In this document: positions 41,055 to 50,418 of the stretch, piece by piece | How positions within the stretch are numbered: the first letter of the stretch is position 1 | Layout of the letters: each line of letters starts with the position of its first letter | Source of the DNA: Oscillibacter faecalis_A | GTDB lineage: Bacteria > Bacillota > Clostridia > Oscillospirales > Oscillospiraceae | DNA: 64,000 nt | Assembly: GCF_029218125.1 (NCBI RefSeq) | Contig: NZ_JARFXX010000005.1 | Coordinates: 1 to 64,000, forward strand | Reading direction: 5' to 3' | Program-made: the position numbers and the translations under genes | The notes under the pieces: model-generated | Databases searched by the model: none | What the model was told of the DNA's origin: nothing | Seen by the model: the letters and a program-made list of their open reading frames with translations, nothing else

Positions 41055-42746
41055 ATGAAACTTCGCAAAAGGCTGGCGGCTCTTGCTCTTGCGGCGCTGA
41101 CGCTGCTTACCTGCCTTACGGGCTGCGGGAGCGCCGGTGATGACGGAGACCGCCTTTCCCTGTCCGTCCGGGTGGGGGACAAGCCCGCCACCTATGACCC
41201 CATTTACGCCGAGGAGATCGGCGACCAGACCATTTTAAATCACCTCTATGAAAACCTCATGCGGTTGGAAAAGGACGAAAACGGCCAGATTACCGCTGTG
41301 AGCGGCGCCGCAAAGAACGTGGATGTCAAGGAAAACGCCGATGGCACCGTGACCTATACCTTCCGTCTGCGGGGCGGGAAATGGTCCGATGGCGTTGAGG
41401 TCAAGGCCGGGGATTTCGTGTATGCGTGGCAGCGCTTGGCGGACCCGGCCACCGCGTCGGTCTACGCGCCGCTTTTGTCCATTGTCAGCGGCTATGAGCA
41501 GGCCCGCGCCTCCGGGGATATGTCCCTGTTGGCGGTCAGCGCTAAAAACAGCAGTACGCTTACCGTCACGCTGGACGGTCACTATGACTGGTTTTTGCGG
41601 GAGGTCTGTACCTCCATTGCCACCATGCCGCTGCGGCAGGATGTGGTCAAGCGGCTGAAGGAGGCGGCGGACGCCGTGAACGAGGTGAAGCCCGATTCGG
41701 ATTCTTCCGCCCGCTGGTGGTCCGACCCCACCATGCTGGTGACCAACGGTCCCTACACGGCGGAGACCCTGACCGGGAGTACCCTGACCCTGACGGAAAA
41801 CGCCAATTACGGCAAAAAAATCACCGGCCCGGATGAGCTGGTGTTCCATTTCAGCGACGAGCAGACCGGACAGATTCTCTACGCGCAGGAGCTTGTAGAC
41901 GCTGTGTGGCCTCTGAGCGAGGAGGAGATGGCGGCACGGATCACCGCCGATGAGACGTGGCAGGCAGATCCGGTGCTGGAGACCTACTCCGTCCTCTTTA
42001 ACTGGAGCCGGCTGGAGGAAGACGGGATTCGCCGCGCCCTGAGCCTTGCCATTGACCGGGACGCCATCGCCGCACTGGCGGGCGTTACAGGGAAGCCTGC
42101 CGCAGGGCTTGTTCCCCCCGGCGTGCCGGAGGGGGAGCAGGACTTCCGCACCAGCGGCGGCGATTTGATCGACATGACCTCCGAGGGCTATGCCGACCGC
42201 TGCACGCAGGCGGTGCGGCTCATGCAGGAGGCAGGTTATGACCGGGGCTCCGATTTGGGTACGCTGGAATATCTCTACGCAGACGAGGGCACCAACGGCG
42301 CTGTGGCGGAGGCCCTGTGCCGGATGTGGCGCAGCGTGCTGGGCCTGAACATCACCCCCCGGGGCGTTACAAAGGCGGAGCTGATGACCGCGCTGCGCAG
42401 CGGCAGCTATATGCTGGCCGGTAGGGCCATTTCCGCCGTGTGCAATGACGCCGAGTGCTTTTTGATGGACTGGACCTCCGGCAATTCCGATAATCTGCTC
42501 CATTATGAAAACAGCGCCTTTGATACCCTCATGTCCATCATCGCCAAGGCCGAGGAGGGCTCCGCCCGCATGGGCTGTCTCCACGATGCCGAGGACCTGC
42601 TGTTGGAAATCGACTGTGCGCTGGCCCCGCTTTATACGGCGGGAACGGCGTGGGACCTGCGGGAAACCTATATGGGCGGCTTCCGGGACCCCCGGGGCTG
42701 GTTCGATTTCCGCGGAGTCTATCTGCGGCCCGTCACCGTACAGTAG
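41055..42746 (+). CDS. oligopeptide ABC transporter substrate-binding lipoprotein
   Basis: A 563-aa SBP family 5 (OppA/DppA) protein. Lipoprotein signal with lipobox 'TCLTGC', then 'ATYDPIYAEEIGDQTILNHLYENLMRLEKDENG' typical of the family, and 'WSDGVEVKAGDFVYAWQRLADP'. It delivers peptides or related solutes to an Opp-type permease, but no permease genes adjoin, so it is an orphan binding protein. AAAGGAG precedes ATG 41055. Confidence 0.93.
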   Translation: MKLRKRLAALALAALTLLTCLTGCGSAGDDGDRLSLSVRVGDKPATYDPIYAEEIGDQTILNHLYENLMRLEKDENGQITAVSGAAKNVDVKENADGTVTYTFRLRGGKWSDGVEVKAGDFVYAWQRLADPATASVYAPLLSIVSGYEQARASGDMSLLAVSAKNSSTLTVTLDGHYDWFLREVCTSIATMPLRQDVVKRLKEAADAVNEVKPDSDSSARWWSDPTMLVTNGPYTAETLTGSTLTLTENANYGKKITGPDELVFHFSDEQTGQILYAQELVDAVWPLSEEEMAARITADETWQADPVLETYSVLFNWSRLEEDGIRRALSLAIDRDAIAALAGVTGKPAAGLVPPGVPEGEQDFRTSGGDLIDMTSEGYADRCTQAVRLMQEAGYDRGSDLGTLEYLYADEGTNGAVAEALCRMWRSVLGLNITPRGVTKAELMTALRSGSYMLAGRAISAVCNDAECFLMDWTSGNSDNLLHYENSAFDTLMSIIAKAEEGSARMGCLHDAEDLLLEIDCALAPLYTAGTAWDLRETYMGGFRDPRGWFDFRGVYLRPVTVQ

Positions 42747-42782
42747 ACTACGCAAACTATTTTTGAAAATCAGGAGGCGGCT

Positions 42783-43247
42783 ATGAACGGTAAAATTCTG
42801 GTAACGTCTTTTTCGGCCAGCGGCGTCACCGCCGGTGTGGCCCGGGAACTGGCGCAAGCCATAGGCGCGGACCTTTGTGAAATCGCCCCGGTCCAGCCCT
42901 ATTCCAGCGCTGATTTAGACTGGACGAACAAGAAAAGCCGCAGCACGCTGGAAATGCAGGACCCCGCCAGCCGCCCGGCCATGAAGCCGCTGACCGTGGA
43001 CCCCGCGCAGTATGATACGATTTTTGTGGGCTTTCCTATCTGGTGGTATGTGGAGCCCCGCATTGTGGACACGTTCCTTGATGGGGTCGCGCTGGAGGGG
43101 AAAACTGTGATCCCCTTTGCCACCTCCGGCGGCAGCGGCGTGGAAAATGCCGCCGCGCACCTGAAGGAGCTTTATCCCGCCGCTGATTGGCGTCTGGGTA
43201 AGCTGCTCCGCCGCGGAAACGCAGCAGCGTGGGCCAAAACGCTGTAA
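42783..43247 (+). CDS. flavodoxin family protein
   Basis: A 154-aa flavodoxin. 'LVTSFSASGVTAGVARELA' is the FMN phosphate loop (a Ser-for-Thr-rich version), 'VGFPIWWYVEPRIVDTFL' and 'FATSGGSGVENAAAHL' the other FMN contacts. It probably carries electrons or acts as a small NAD(P)H-dependent reductase partner. GGAGGC upstream of ATG 42783. Confidence 0.92.
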   Translation: MNGKILVTSFSASGVTAGVARELAQAIGADLCEIAPVQPYSSADLDWTNKKSRSTLEMQDPASRPAMKPLTVDPAQYDTIFVGFPIWWYVEPRIVDTFLDGVALEGKTVIPFATSGGSGVENAAAHLKELYPAADWRLGKLLRRGNAAAWAKTL

Positions 43248-43285
43248 CGCGCAAAAAGCAATATAACCACTTAATTCCGTATAAA

Positions 43286-43337
43286 AACTCCCTCTGTAAG
43301 AGACAGCCTGCTTTTGCTGTCTCTTACAGAGGGAGTT
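43286..43337. terminator. bidirectional terminator
   Basis: A perfect 22-bp stem (43286-43307 / 43316-43337) with an 8-base loop. It lies between the flavodoxin gene and the convergent P-type ATPase gene. Confidence 0.9.
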
Positions 43338-43356
43338 ATCAATTTTTGCTGTATTT

Positions 43357-45465
43357 TTAAGCGCTTTCGGTCTCAGGGAGCGCCTTTTCTTTGTCCTTGT
43401 CCAGTAGGTCCGTCATGCTGTCAAGGCTGATGCCCAGCGTAGAGGCATTGTGCAGCAGGGCAGAGGTAGTGGGCTGAATCACGCCCGTCACGCCCAGAAC
43501 AATGAGCATCAGGTTGAAGCCGACAATGAAGCGGTAATTGCGCTGGATGCGGCCCATCAATGCCTGAGAGATTTTCCGCAGCGTCACCAGCTCGAAAAGG
43601 TCCTCGGAGGCAATTGTTACATCGGCGATCTCACGGGCGATGGCGGCGCCGGTATTGATGGCGATGCCAACATCCGCCTCAGAGAGAGCCGGGGTATCGT
43701 TGACACCGTCGCCGATCATAATGACCTTCCGACCGGCGGCCTTTTCCTGCCGGACAAAATTGGCCTTGTCCTCTGGCAGAACCTCGGCATAGAACTGGTC
43801 CACGCCCACCTCCCGGGCCACGGCCTCGGCGGTGCGGCGGCTGTCGCCGGTCATCATGACTACCTTGGAGATGCCGCAGGCATGGAGCGCCTGAATTGCC
43901 TCCTTGGCCTCCTTGCGGAGAGGATCGGAAATGCAGATCACGGCGGCCAGACGTCCGGCGATGCAGAGGTAGAGGTGAGAATATTCCTCCGGCAGCGTAT
44001 TGAACTTTTCCTGTTCGGCCTCAGGAACTACGCAGCCCTCGTCCTCAAAGACAAAGTGGGCACTGCCGATAATGACCTTTTTATCCTCAACGGTACTGGA
44101 AATGCCGTGGGCCACTACGTATTCCACCTGAGAGTGGTATTCCTTGTGGTCCAGCCCCAGCCGCTTGGCCTCCGCCACCACGGCGTTGGCAATGGAGTGG
44201 GGATAGTGCTCCTCAAGACACGCGGCCAGCCGCAGCATTTCGCTGGCGCTGTAGCCGTCAAAGGAGACCACCTTGGCCACAGTGGGCGTGGCGTAGGTCA
44301 GTGTGCCGGTCTTGTCGAACACAACGGTATCGGCATTGGCAACGGCCTCCATAAAGCGCCCGCCCTTGACGGAAATGTGATAGCCGCTGCTCTCCCGCAT
44401 GGCGGAGAGCACGGCGATGGGCATGGACAGCTTCAGTGCGCAGGAAAAGTCCACCATCAGCACGGCCAGCGCCTTAATGGTGTTCCGGGTCAGAAGATAG
44501 GTCAGCGCCGTGCCGCCCAGCGTGTAGGGCACCAGCCGGTCCGCAAGGCGGGAGGCCTTGTCCTCCGCCGTGGATTTCAGCTTTTCGGACTCCTCAATCA
44601 TCTTGACGATGCGGTCATACCGGCCGCCGCCGACAGCCTTTTCCACCCGGACAACGAACTCGCCCTCCTCCACCACGGTACCGGCATAGACATAGCTGCC
44701 GGCGCTCTTGGGGACCGGCAGGGATTCGCCGGTGATGGACGCCTGATTGACGGTGGCCTCGCCGGAGTCCACCTTTCCGTCCAGCGGAATCATGCCGCCG
44801 GTGCGGACCACGATGCAGTCCCCGGCCTTTACATCGCCGATGGGGACCAGCACCTCGCTGTCGGCGGTTTTCAGCCACACCTTGTCCACGTTCAGGGACA
44901 TGGCCCCGGCAAGGTCCGCCACGGACTTCTTGTGGGTCCAGTCCTCCAGAATCTCGCCAAGGTTCAGCATGAACATCACAGAGCTTGCGGTCTCAAAGTC
45001 GCTCCGGAGCATGGACACCGTAACAGCGGTGGCGTCCAGCACGGAAACAGCCAGATGACCGTGGAGCAGAGCGCTCAGACCGGCCTTGATGTACTTGATG
45101 GAGCGGAACACGGCGATGAACGTCCGAATGGACATGGGCAGAAACAGCTTGCTGCCCGCCCGCCGCAGCACTGTGAATACCAGCTTGTCCTCAAATTCCC
45201 GGTTCAGCTCCCGGGAGCTGTGCTCCGGGGCCAGCGCCTCCGCCTTGTCATAGGAGAAAACGGACAGGGCGCGGAGCACGGGCTCCCGGCTGCCGGTATA
45301 GCGGATCACGGCGTCCCCGGTGCGGTCATAGACCTTGACGCCCTCAACGCCGGACGTCTTTTTCAGATATGCCTCCAGAATGTCGGCCTGCCGCAGAGAC
45401 ATGGCAGGCGCCGCCGCGTGAATCCGCAGGCGGCCGGGGCATTCGTGAAGAATGGTACATTTCAT
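43357..45465 (-). CDS. P1B-type heavy-metal ATPase
   Basis: A 702-aa P-type ATPase. 'VFDKTGTLTYATPTV' holds the phosphorylated Asp, 'GESLPVPK' the phosphatase loop, 'MIGDGVNDTPALSEADVGIAI' the hinge. The transmembrane metal motif, usually CPC/CPx, reads 'DFSCALKLSMP', so proline precedes neither Cys and the substrate is unclear (Mn/Zn-type CtpC relatives are one possibility). The N-terminal HMA-like domain lacks CxxC. It is last in a minus-strand operon with a DUF6110 gene and a tiny membrane protein. Confidence 0.92.
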   Translation of the reverse strand: MKCTILHECPGRLRIHAAAPAMSLRQADILEAYLKKTSGVEGVKVYDRTGDAVIRYTGSREPVLRALSVFSYDKAEALAPEHSSRELNREFEDKLVFTVLRRAGSKLFLPMSIRTFIAVFRSIKYIKAGLSALLHGHLAVSVLDATAVTVSMLRSDFETASSVMFMLNLGEILEDWTHKKSVADLAGAMSLNVDKVWLKTADSEVLVPIGDVKAGDCIVVRTGGMIPLDGKVDSGEATVNQASITGESLPVPKSAGSYVYAGTVVEEGEFVVRVEKAVGGGRYDRIVKMIEESEKLKSTAEDKASRLADRLVPYTLGGTALTYLLTRNTIKALAVLMVDFSCALKLSMPIAVLSAMRESSGYHISVKGGRFMEAVANADTVVFDKTGTLTYATPTVAKVVSFDGYSASEMLRLAACLEEHYPHSIANAVVAEAKRLGLDHKEYHSQVEYVVAHGISSTVEDKKVIIGSAHFVFEDEGCVVPEAEQEKFNTLPEEYSHLYLCIAGRLAAVICISDPLRKEAKEAIQALHACGISKVVMMTGDSRRTAEAVAREVGVDQFYAEVLPEDKANFVRQEKAAGRKVIMIGDGVNDTPALSEADVGIAINTGAAIAREIADVTIASEDLFELVTLRKISQALMGRIQRNYRFIVGFNLMLIVLGVTGVIQPTTSALLHNASTLGISLDSMTDLLDKDKEKALPETESA

Positions 45466-45534
45466 ATATGTATGCCTCCAAAGAGTAAAAGAAGGAAAGC
45501 CGCCAGAGCGTGGCGGCTTTTCCGTGGATACCTG

Positions 45535-45813
45535 TTATTCCGCAGTCTCAGCGGAAGCCTCGGCGGCATCCTCCACGACCTCAGCCTCGGCAGCGGCGGC
45601 GCGCTGGTCATTGATGACCTTGGCGTCGGCCAGAATGTCTCCGGCACTCTCCTGCACGTTGGTGACAGTGGTCATCACACACTCCTTGGCCCGCAGGGCG
45701 GCGGCGGTGACCTCGGTGTAGACCTTACGGGCATCCTTGCTGGTGAGAACCTTGATACCGGCGGTGCCGAACAGCGTACCGGCGGCGAACAGACCCAACT
45801 TCTTGAAATTCAT
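45535..45813 (-). CDS. DUF6110 family protein
   Basis: A 92-aa protein: 'MNFKKLGLFAAGTLFGTAGIKVLTSKDARKVYT' is a short N-terminal membrane helix followed by an amphipathic helix; the tail is Ala/Glu-rich. DUF6110 genes typically accompany P1B ATPases in Clostridia, as here (70 bp upstream of the ATPase gene). Possibly a small regulatory or scaffolding subunit. Confidence 0.82.
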   Translation of the reverse strand: MNFKKLGLFAAGTLFGTAGIKVLTSKDARKVYTEVTAAALRAKECVMTTVTNVQESAGDILADAKVINDQRAAAAEAEVVEDAAEASAETAE

Positions 45814-45828
45814 AATAAATACCTCCTG

Positions 45829-45909
45829 TTATTTCTTCTTCATGCCGGTGAACATTGTCAGGGCAAAGAAGATGACGGTGAGCCACGCGAATGCTTTATG
45901 CTGCTTCAT
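45829..45909 (-). CDS. 26-aa membrane peptide (DUF6219-like)
   Basis: AAGGAGGGG lies upstream of ATG 45909. The product begins MKQHKAFAWLTVIFFALT and ends in GMKKK: one transmembrane helix with basic ends. It is first in the operon with DUF6110 and the P-type ATPase. It resembles the very short DUF6219 proteins I associate with this context; the family name is from memory. Confidence 0.6.
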   Translation of the reverse strand: MKQHKAFAWLTVIFFALTMFTGMKKK

Positions 45910-46131
45910 ATATGACCCCTCCTTTTTTGCAGACGCATTGTAACACGGGACTCGACAGAATGCAAGAGATTTTTGTGAACAAAATGTGAAAAGAGTGCGG
46001 TTTTTTTGAAAAAATATGAGTTAAATAAATAAAGCTTTCGGTTAATGTTCGCTAATTTGAGAAACCTAATCGCAAAAACCGGCGCGGTGGCGCGGAAGCC
46101 GGGAAATTTCGCGGCGGGAGGCTGCAGCGGC

Positions 46132-46161
46132 TTTACAAGCCGGGGGAGGCTCTGCTATACT
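46132..46161 (+). promoter_or_regulatory. promoter of uridine phosphorylase gene
   Basis: -35 TTTACA (46132-46137), 18-bp spacer, -10 TATACT (46156-46161). Start codon 34 bp downstream. Confidence 0.65.
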
Positions 46162-46194
46162 ATATTTTATAAAGGAAAGGATCGGTGATTCGTT

Positions 46195-46968
46195 ATGCAT
46201 CAGTTAGAAAAACAGTTCCATATCCGTTGCACCTCCGAGGACATCGGCCGTTACTGCATTCTGCCCGGCGACCCGGGCCGGGTGCCGGCCATTGCCGCAC
46301 TGTTTGAGGACGCGCATCAGGTGGCCTATAACCGGGAATACAATGTCTGGACCGGCATGCTGCTGGGAGAGAAGGTCACGGCCTGCTCCACCGGCATTGG
46401 CGGTCCCTCCGCCTCCATTGCCATGGAGGAGCTGCATAAGTGCGGCGCGGACACGTTTATCCGCACCGGCACCTGCGGCGGTATTGATCTGAATGTGAAG
46501 TCCGGGGATATCGTGGTGGCTACCGGCGCTGTTCGCTTTGAGCACACCAGTCTGGAGTATGCCCCTATCGAGTTCCCCGCCGTGGCGGATTGGGACATTA
46601 CCAACGCGCTGGCGGAGGCCACCCGGGCGCTGGGCTATCCTCTGCATTTAGGCGTTGTCCAGTGCAAGGACAGCTTTTACGGCCAGCATGACCCCAGCGC
46701 CTCCCCAGTGTATTATGAGCTGAAGCAGAAGTGGGAGAGTTGGAAGCGTTTGGGTGTCAAGGCCAGCGAGATGGAGTCCGCCGCGCTGTTCGTGGTGGCT
46801 GCCGCGCTGGGCTGCCGCTGCGGAAGCTGCTTCCATGTGGTATGGAATCAGGAGCGGGAGGCCGCAGGGCTGGACCAGACCATGAGCGAGGATACCACCG
46901 CCTCTGTGAAGGTGGCGGTGGAGGGGCTGAAGCGGCTCATCGAGGCTGACCGCAGGGCCGGACGGTAA
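46195..46968 (+). CDS. udp: uridine phosphorylase
   Basis: A 257-aa nucleoside phosphorylase (PNP/UDP family). 'YCILPGDPGRVPAIA', 'NREYNVWTG', 'STGIGGPSASIAMEELHKCG', 'FIRTGTCGGI' and 'VKASEMESAALFV' match uridine phosphorylase phosphate and ribose sites. It cleaves uridine to uracil and ribose-1-phosphate in pyrimidine salvage. Followed 12 bp later by an mscS gene. Confidence 0.92.
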   Translation: MHQLEKQFHIRCTSEDIGRYCILPGDPGRVPAIAALFEDAHQVAYNREYNVWTGMLLGEKVTACSTGIGGPSASIAMEELHKCGADTFIRTGTCGGIDLNVKSGDIVVATGAVRFEHTSLEYAPIEFPAVADWDITNALAEATRALGYPLHLGVVQCKDSFYGQHDPSASPVYYELKQKWESWKRLGVKASEMESAALFVVAAALGCRCGSCFHVVWNQEREAAGLDQTMSEDTTASVKVAVEGLKRLIEADRRAGR

Positions 46969-46980
46969 GGAGGGACAGCA

Positions 46981-47793
46981 ATGCCTGACCTTTCCAATTT
47001 TTTAGGGGCCTCTGTGGCCGGGTACAGTCTCGACAAGGTCCTCTCCGCCCTTGCAACGCTGCTGGTGTGCCTCATTGCGGTGAAGCTCATCATGAAGCTG
47101 CTCACCCGTCTGCTGAGCCGGATGCAAAAGCTGGGCGACCGGCTGCAAGGGCTCCTGCTTACCGCTGTCAAGGTCATTTTATATGTCCTGACGCTCATCA
47201 TTACGGCGGAGGCGCTGGGCTTCAACACGTCCTCGCTGACAGCACTTTTGTCCGTGCTGACCTTGGGTGTTACCCTGGCGGCGGAGGACATCCTCGGCAA
47301 TGTGGCCGGCGGGCTGGTGATTCTCTCCTCCCGTCCCTTTGCCCTTGGGGATTATATTGAGGCCGGCGGCGTATCCGGCACAGTCCGTGAGATCGGCTTG
47401 AACCGCGTGAAGCTGGAAACGCCGGACGGGCAGATGGTCCTGATGCCGAACAAGGAGCTCTCCGCCTCCAAGATCATCAACTATACCGTGCTGGGCCGCC
47501 GCCGGGTGGTGCGGACGGTCACGGCCTCCTATGATGCCCCCACAGAGGCAGTGAAGGCCGCCTGTATGGAGGCGGTGGAGGCAGCGGCGGATGTGCTTTT
47601 AGACCCGGCGCCCACCGTGCGGCTGACGAATTACGGCGCCAGCGCCATTGAGTATACCATCTGCTGCTGGTGCGCCCCGGAAAACTATTGGCCGGTGTAC
47701 TTCTCCGTCAACGAAAATCTGCGGGACGCCTTTGCCCGCCACAGCATTGAGATGACCTATGACCATCTCAACGTGCATATTCTGGAAAAATAA
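46981..47793 (+). CDS. mscS: MscS-family mechanosensitive channel
   Basis: A 270-aa small-conductance mechanosensitive channel. Three hydrophobic N-terminal segments; the pore helix and beta domain are seen in 'LTLGVTLAAEDILGNVAGGLVILSSRPFALGDYIEAGGVSGTV' and 'MVLMPNKELSASKIINYT'. It vents solutes during hypo-osmotic shock. Probably co-transcribed with udp. Confidence 0.95.
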   Translation: MPDLSNFLGASVAGYSLDKVLSALATLLVCLIAVKLIMKLLTRLLSRMQKLGDRLQGLLLTAVKVILYVLTLIITAEALGFNTSSLTALLSVLTLGVTLAAEDILGNVAGGLVILSSRPFALGDYIEAGGVSGTVREIGLNRVKLETPDGQMVLMPNKELSASKIINYTVLGRRRVVRTVTASYDAPTEAVKAACMEAVEAAADVLLDPAPTVRLTNYGASAIEYTICCWCAPENYWPVYFSVNENLRDAFARHSIEMTYDHLNVHILEK

Positions 47794-47805
47794 GGAAGTG
47801 ATCGT

Positions 47806-48068
47806 ATGCCTGCCGTTTCTCTCCGCGTCGCGGCGCCAAGGAACATCTGACCGGCAACAGCCTCGGCTTTCACGAGCACATGGATTTTACGCTTGTGGGC
47901 GTTTTGCCGAAGTGCGGCTATCAATTCGGCTGCTGGTACGGCACGGCCCATCTGAATAAGGCGCTGGGGACGTATCCCACCCCGGCAGTCCCTATTCGGC
48001 CGTTCCCCGAAATCCGCAGCGATTTTGAGGCGTGGCTCAGGGAGCAGACAGCCCCTTTTAAGGGATAG
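47806..48068 (+). pseudogene. GNAT acetyltransferase remnant
   Basis: ATG 47806 with a GGAAGTG site opens only 14 codons before TGA. A shifted frame then resumes with 'NSLGFHEHMDFTLVGVLPKC' and 'GYQFGCWYGTAHLNKALG', the C-terminal third of a phosphinothricin-type GNAT N-acetyltransferase. The N-terminal two thirds are missing, so this is a deletion remnant. Confidence 0.65.
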
Positions 48069-48382
48069 CGGCAGGATTTCAGCAGCCCCGGTATGACCGG
48101 GGCTGCTTCCTTGTATAAGCCTATGTGAAATTGTGAACTTTTTGCAACTTGTCAGGGTGACATAATGATGTGGAAAACCGTGTGGAAAATGTGAAAAACT
48201 CTGCAATGGCGGTGAAAACGCCTGTGGAGAGAGCGGGGCAGGTAATATTACGCAACAACATTTCCGGGCGAAACGGCCCCCTTTCCGTCAAAAAGAGCCG
48301 CAGGAGGGGGGAACCCTTGAATTTGCAGCGGAATCGTGTTACAATGCCAACATATTGAAAATTTCAGCCCCATGGAGGAACT
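48069..48382. other. intergenic stretch with terminator
   Basis: About 310 bases. It holds a 12-bp-stem hairpin at 48081-48107 (AGCAGCCCCGGT / complement, then TTCC), which ends the upstream transcript. The remaining ~270 bases show no gene; they contain repeated TGTGGAAAA words (about 48170-48195) and the region upstream of the topoisomerase operon. Confidence 0.6.
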
Positions 48383-50377
48383 ATGGCAACAAAAAAGCAG
48401 GATTACGGTAATGACAGCATTTCGTCCCTGAAGGGCGCGGACCGGGTACGCAAGCGTCCCGGCGTTATTTTTGGCTCCGACGGTCTGGATGGCTGTGAGC
48501 ACGCGGTATTTGAAATTCTCTCCAACTCCATTGACGAGGCCCGGGAGGGCCACGGACGGACCATCATCGTCACCCGGTACGCCGACCGCTCCATTCAGGT
48601 GGAGGACATGGGCCGGGGCTGCCCTGTGGACTGGAACGAAAAGGAACAGCGCTACAACTGGGAGCTGGTGTACTGCGAGCTGTACGCCGGCGGCAAGTAT
48701 GATAATCTCACCGGCGACAACTATGAATACTCTCTGGGCCTCAACGGTCTGGGCGCCTGCGCCACCCAGTACGCCTCCCGCTACATGGACGTCACCGTCT
48801 GGCGGGACGGCTTTGAGTATAAGCTCCACTTTGAGCGGGGCGAGATCGTGGGCGGACTGGAAAAAACGCCGCTGCCGAAATCGCAGGCGAAAAGGACCGG
48901 CACCCGCACCCGCTGGCTGCCGGATCTGGATGTGTTTACCGACATTGCCATCCCGGCGGAATATTTCACGGATATACTGCGCCGTCAAGCAGTGGTGAAT
49001 GAGGGGATTACCTTCAAGTTCCGGGATCAGCAGGAGGACGGCTCTCTGCCTGAGGAGGATTTCGTTTACGAGCACGGCATCCAGGACTATGTGGCGGAGC
49101 TGGCCGGGGAGGGAGCCCTGACGTCCCCGGTATTCTGGCAGGCGGAAAAGCGGGGCCGGGATCGGGCGGACAAGCCGGAGTACAAGGTGAAGCTCTCTGC
49201 CGCCTGCTGCTTTTCCAACCGGGTGCAGGTCATTGAGCACTACCATAACTCCTCGTGGCTGGAGCACGGCGGCGCGCCGGAAAAGGCCACGAAAAGCGCC
49301 TTTGTCTCCGCAGTAGATAAGTACCTGCGGGATCAAAACAAATATCAGAAAAATGAAAGCAAGATCACATGGCAGGATATTGAGGACTGCCTGATCTTCG
49401 TCTCCAATAACTTTTCTACGCAGACCAGCTACGAGAACCAGACAAAAAAATCCATCACCAACAAGTTCGTGCAGGAGGCCATGACGGAGTTCCTGCGGAC
49501 AAATCTGGAGATTTACTTCATCGAGAACCACTTCGACGCCGAGAAGATCGCCGAACAGGTCCTTGTAAACAAGCGCAGCCGGGAAAGCGCGGAGAAGCAG
49601 CGACTGAATATCAAGAAAAAGCTCTCCGGCAATATCGACATTTCCAACCGGGTCCAGAAATTTGTGGACTGCCGGTCCAAGGATGTGGAGAAGCGGGAAA
49701 TTTATATCGTGGAGGGCGACTCCGCCCTGGGCAGTGTTAAGCTCAGCCGGGATGCGGAGTATCAGGGCATCATGCCCGTCCGGGGCAAAATTTTGAACTG
49801 CCTGAAGGCGGATTACGCACGCATTTTCAAAAGCGAGATCATTACCGACCTCATCCGCGTGCTGGGCTGCGGTGTGGAAATTCAGAATAAGCACGTAAAG
49901 GACCTGGCCGCCTTTGACCTTGCCAACCTCCGCTGGAGCAAGGTGGTCATCTGCACCGATGGCGATGTGGACGGCTTCCAGATTCGCACGCTGATTTTGA
50001 CCATGCTTTACCGCCTGACGCCCAGCCTTATTGAAAAGGGCTATGTGTATATTGCGGAAACGCCGCTTTTTGAGATCAACTGCGGCGATAAAACGTGGTT
50101 TGCCTACTCCGATAAGGAGAAGGCGGAGATCGTAAAGTCGCTGGAGGGAAAGAAGTACAAAATCGACCGCTCCAAGGGCCTTGGCGAAAATGACCCCGAC
50201 ATGATGTGGCTCACTACCATGAACCCCGAGACCCGACGGTTGATCCGGGTCATGCCGGAGGACGCCGCCCGGACGTCCGAAGTATTTGACCTTCTACTGG
50301 GGGACAACCTGCAGGGCCGGAAGGACCATATCGCGGAAAACGGAGCAAGGTTTTTGGATTTGGCGGATATTTCGTGA
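48383..50377 (+). CDS. parE: topoisomerase IV subunit B-like protein
   Basis: A 664-aa type IIA topoisomerase B subunit. GHKL ATPase motifs 'FEILSNSIDEA', 'DMGRGCPVD', 'SLGLNGLGACATQYAS'; TOPRIM 'IYIVEGDSALGSVKLSRDAEYQGIMPVRGKILN' and 'CTDGDVDGFQIRTL'. Compared with canonical GyrB/ParE, EGDSAGG reads EGDSALG and DADVDG reads DGDVDG, so it is a divergent member. It pairs with the following A subunit. Confidence 0.9.
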   Translation: MATKKQDYGNDSISSLKGADRVRKRPGVIFGSDGLDGCEHAVFEILSNSIDEAREGHGRTIIVTRYADRSIQVEDMGRGCPVDWNEKEQRYNWELVYCELYAGGKYDNLTGDNYEYSLGLNGLGACATQYASRYMDVTVWRDGFEYKLHFERGEIVGGLEKTPLPKSQAKRTGTRTRWLPDLDVFTDIAIPAEYFTDILRRQAVVNEGITFKFRDQQEDGSLPEEDFVYEHGIQDYVAELAGEGALTSPVFWQAEKRGRDRADKPEYKVKLSAACCFSNRVQVIEHYHNSSWLEHGGAPEKATKSAFVSAVDKYLRDQNKYQKNESKITWQDIEDCLIFVSNNFSTQTSYENQTKKSITNKFVQEAMTEFLRTNLEIYFIENHFDAEKIAEQVLVNKRSRESAEKQRLNIKKKLSGNIDISNRVQKFVDCRSKDVEKREIYIVEGDSALGSVKLSRDAEYQGIMPVRGKILNCLKADYARIFKSEIITDLIRVLGCGVEIQNKHVKDLAAFDLANLRWSKVVICTDGDVDGFQIRTLILTMLYRLTPSLIEKGYVYIAETPLFEINCGDKTWFAYSDKEKAEIVKSLEGKKYKIDRSKGLGENDPDMMWLTTMNPETRRLIRVMPEDAARTSEVFDLLLGDNLQGRKDHIAENGARFLDLADIS

Positions 50378-50418
50378 TTTCCGATGAAACCCCACTGATA
50401 GAATAAGGAATTTTTACT

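Noticed and set aside
43450..45915. Plus-strand open frame of 821 codons opposite the P-type ATPase
   Set aside because: It is the antisense shadow of a GC-rich gene with clear ATPase motifs; it is His/Gly/Gln-rich and has no start signal.
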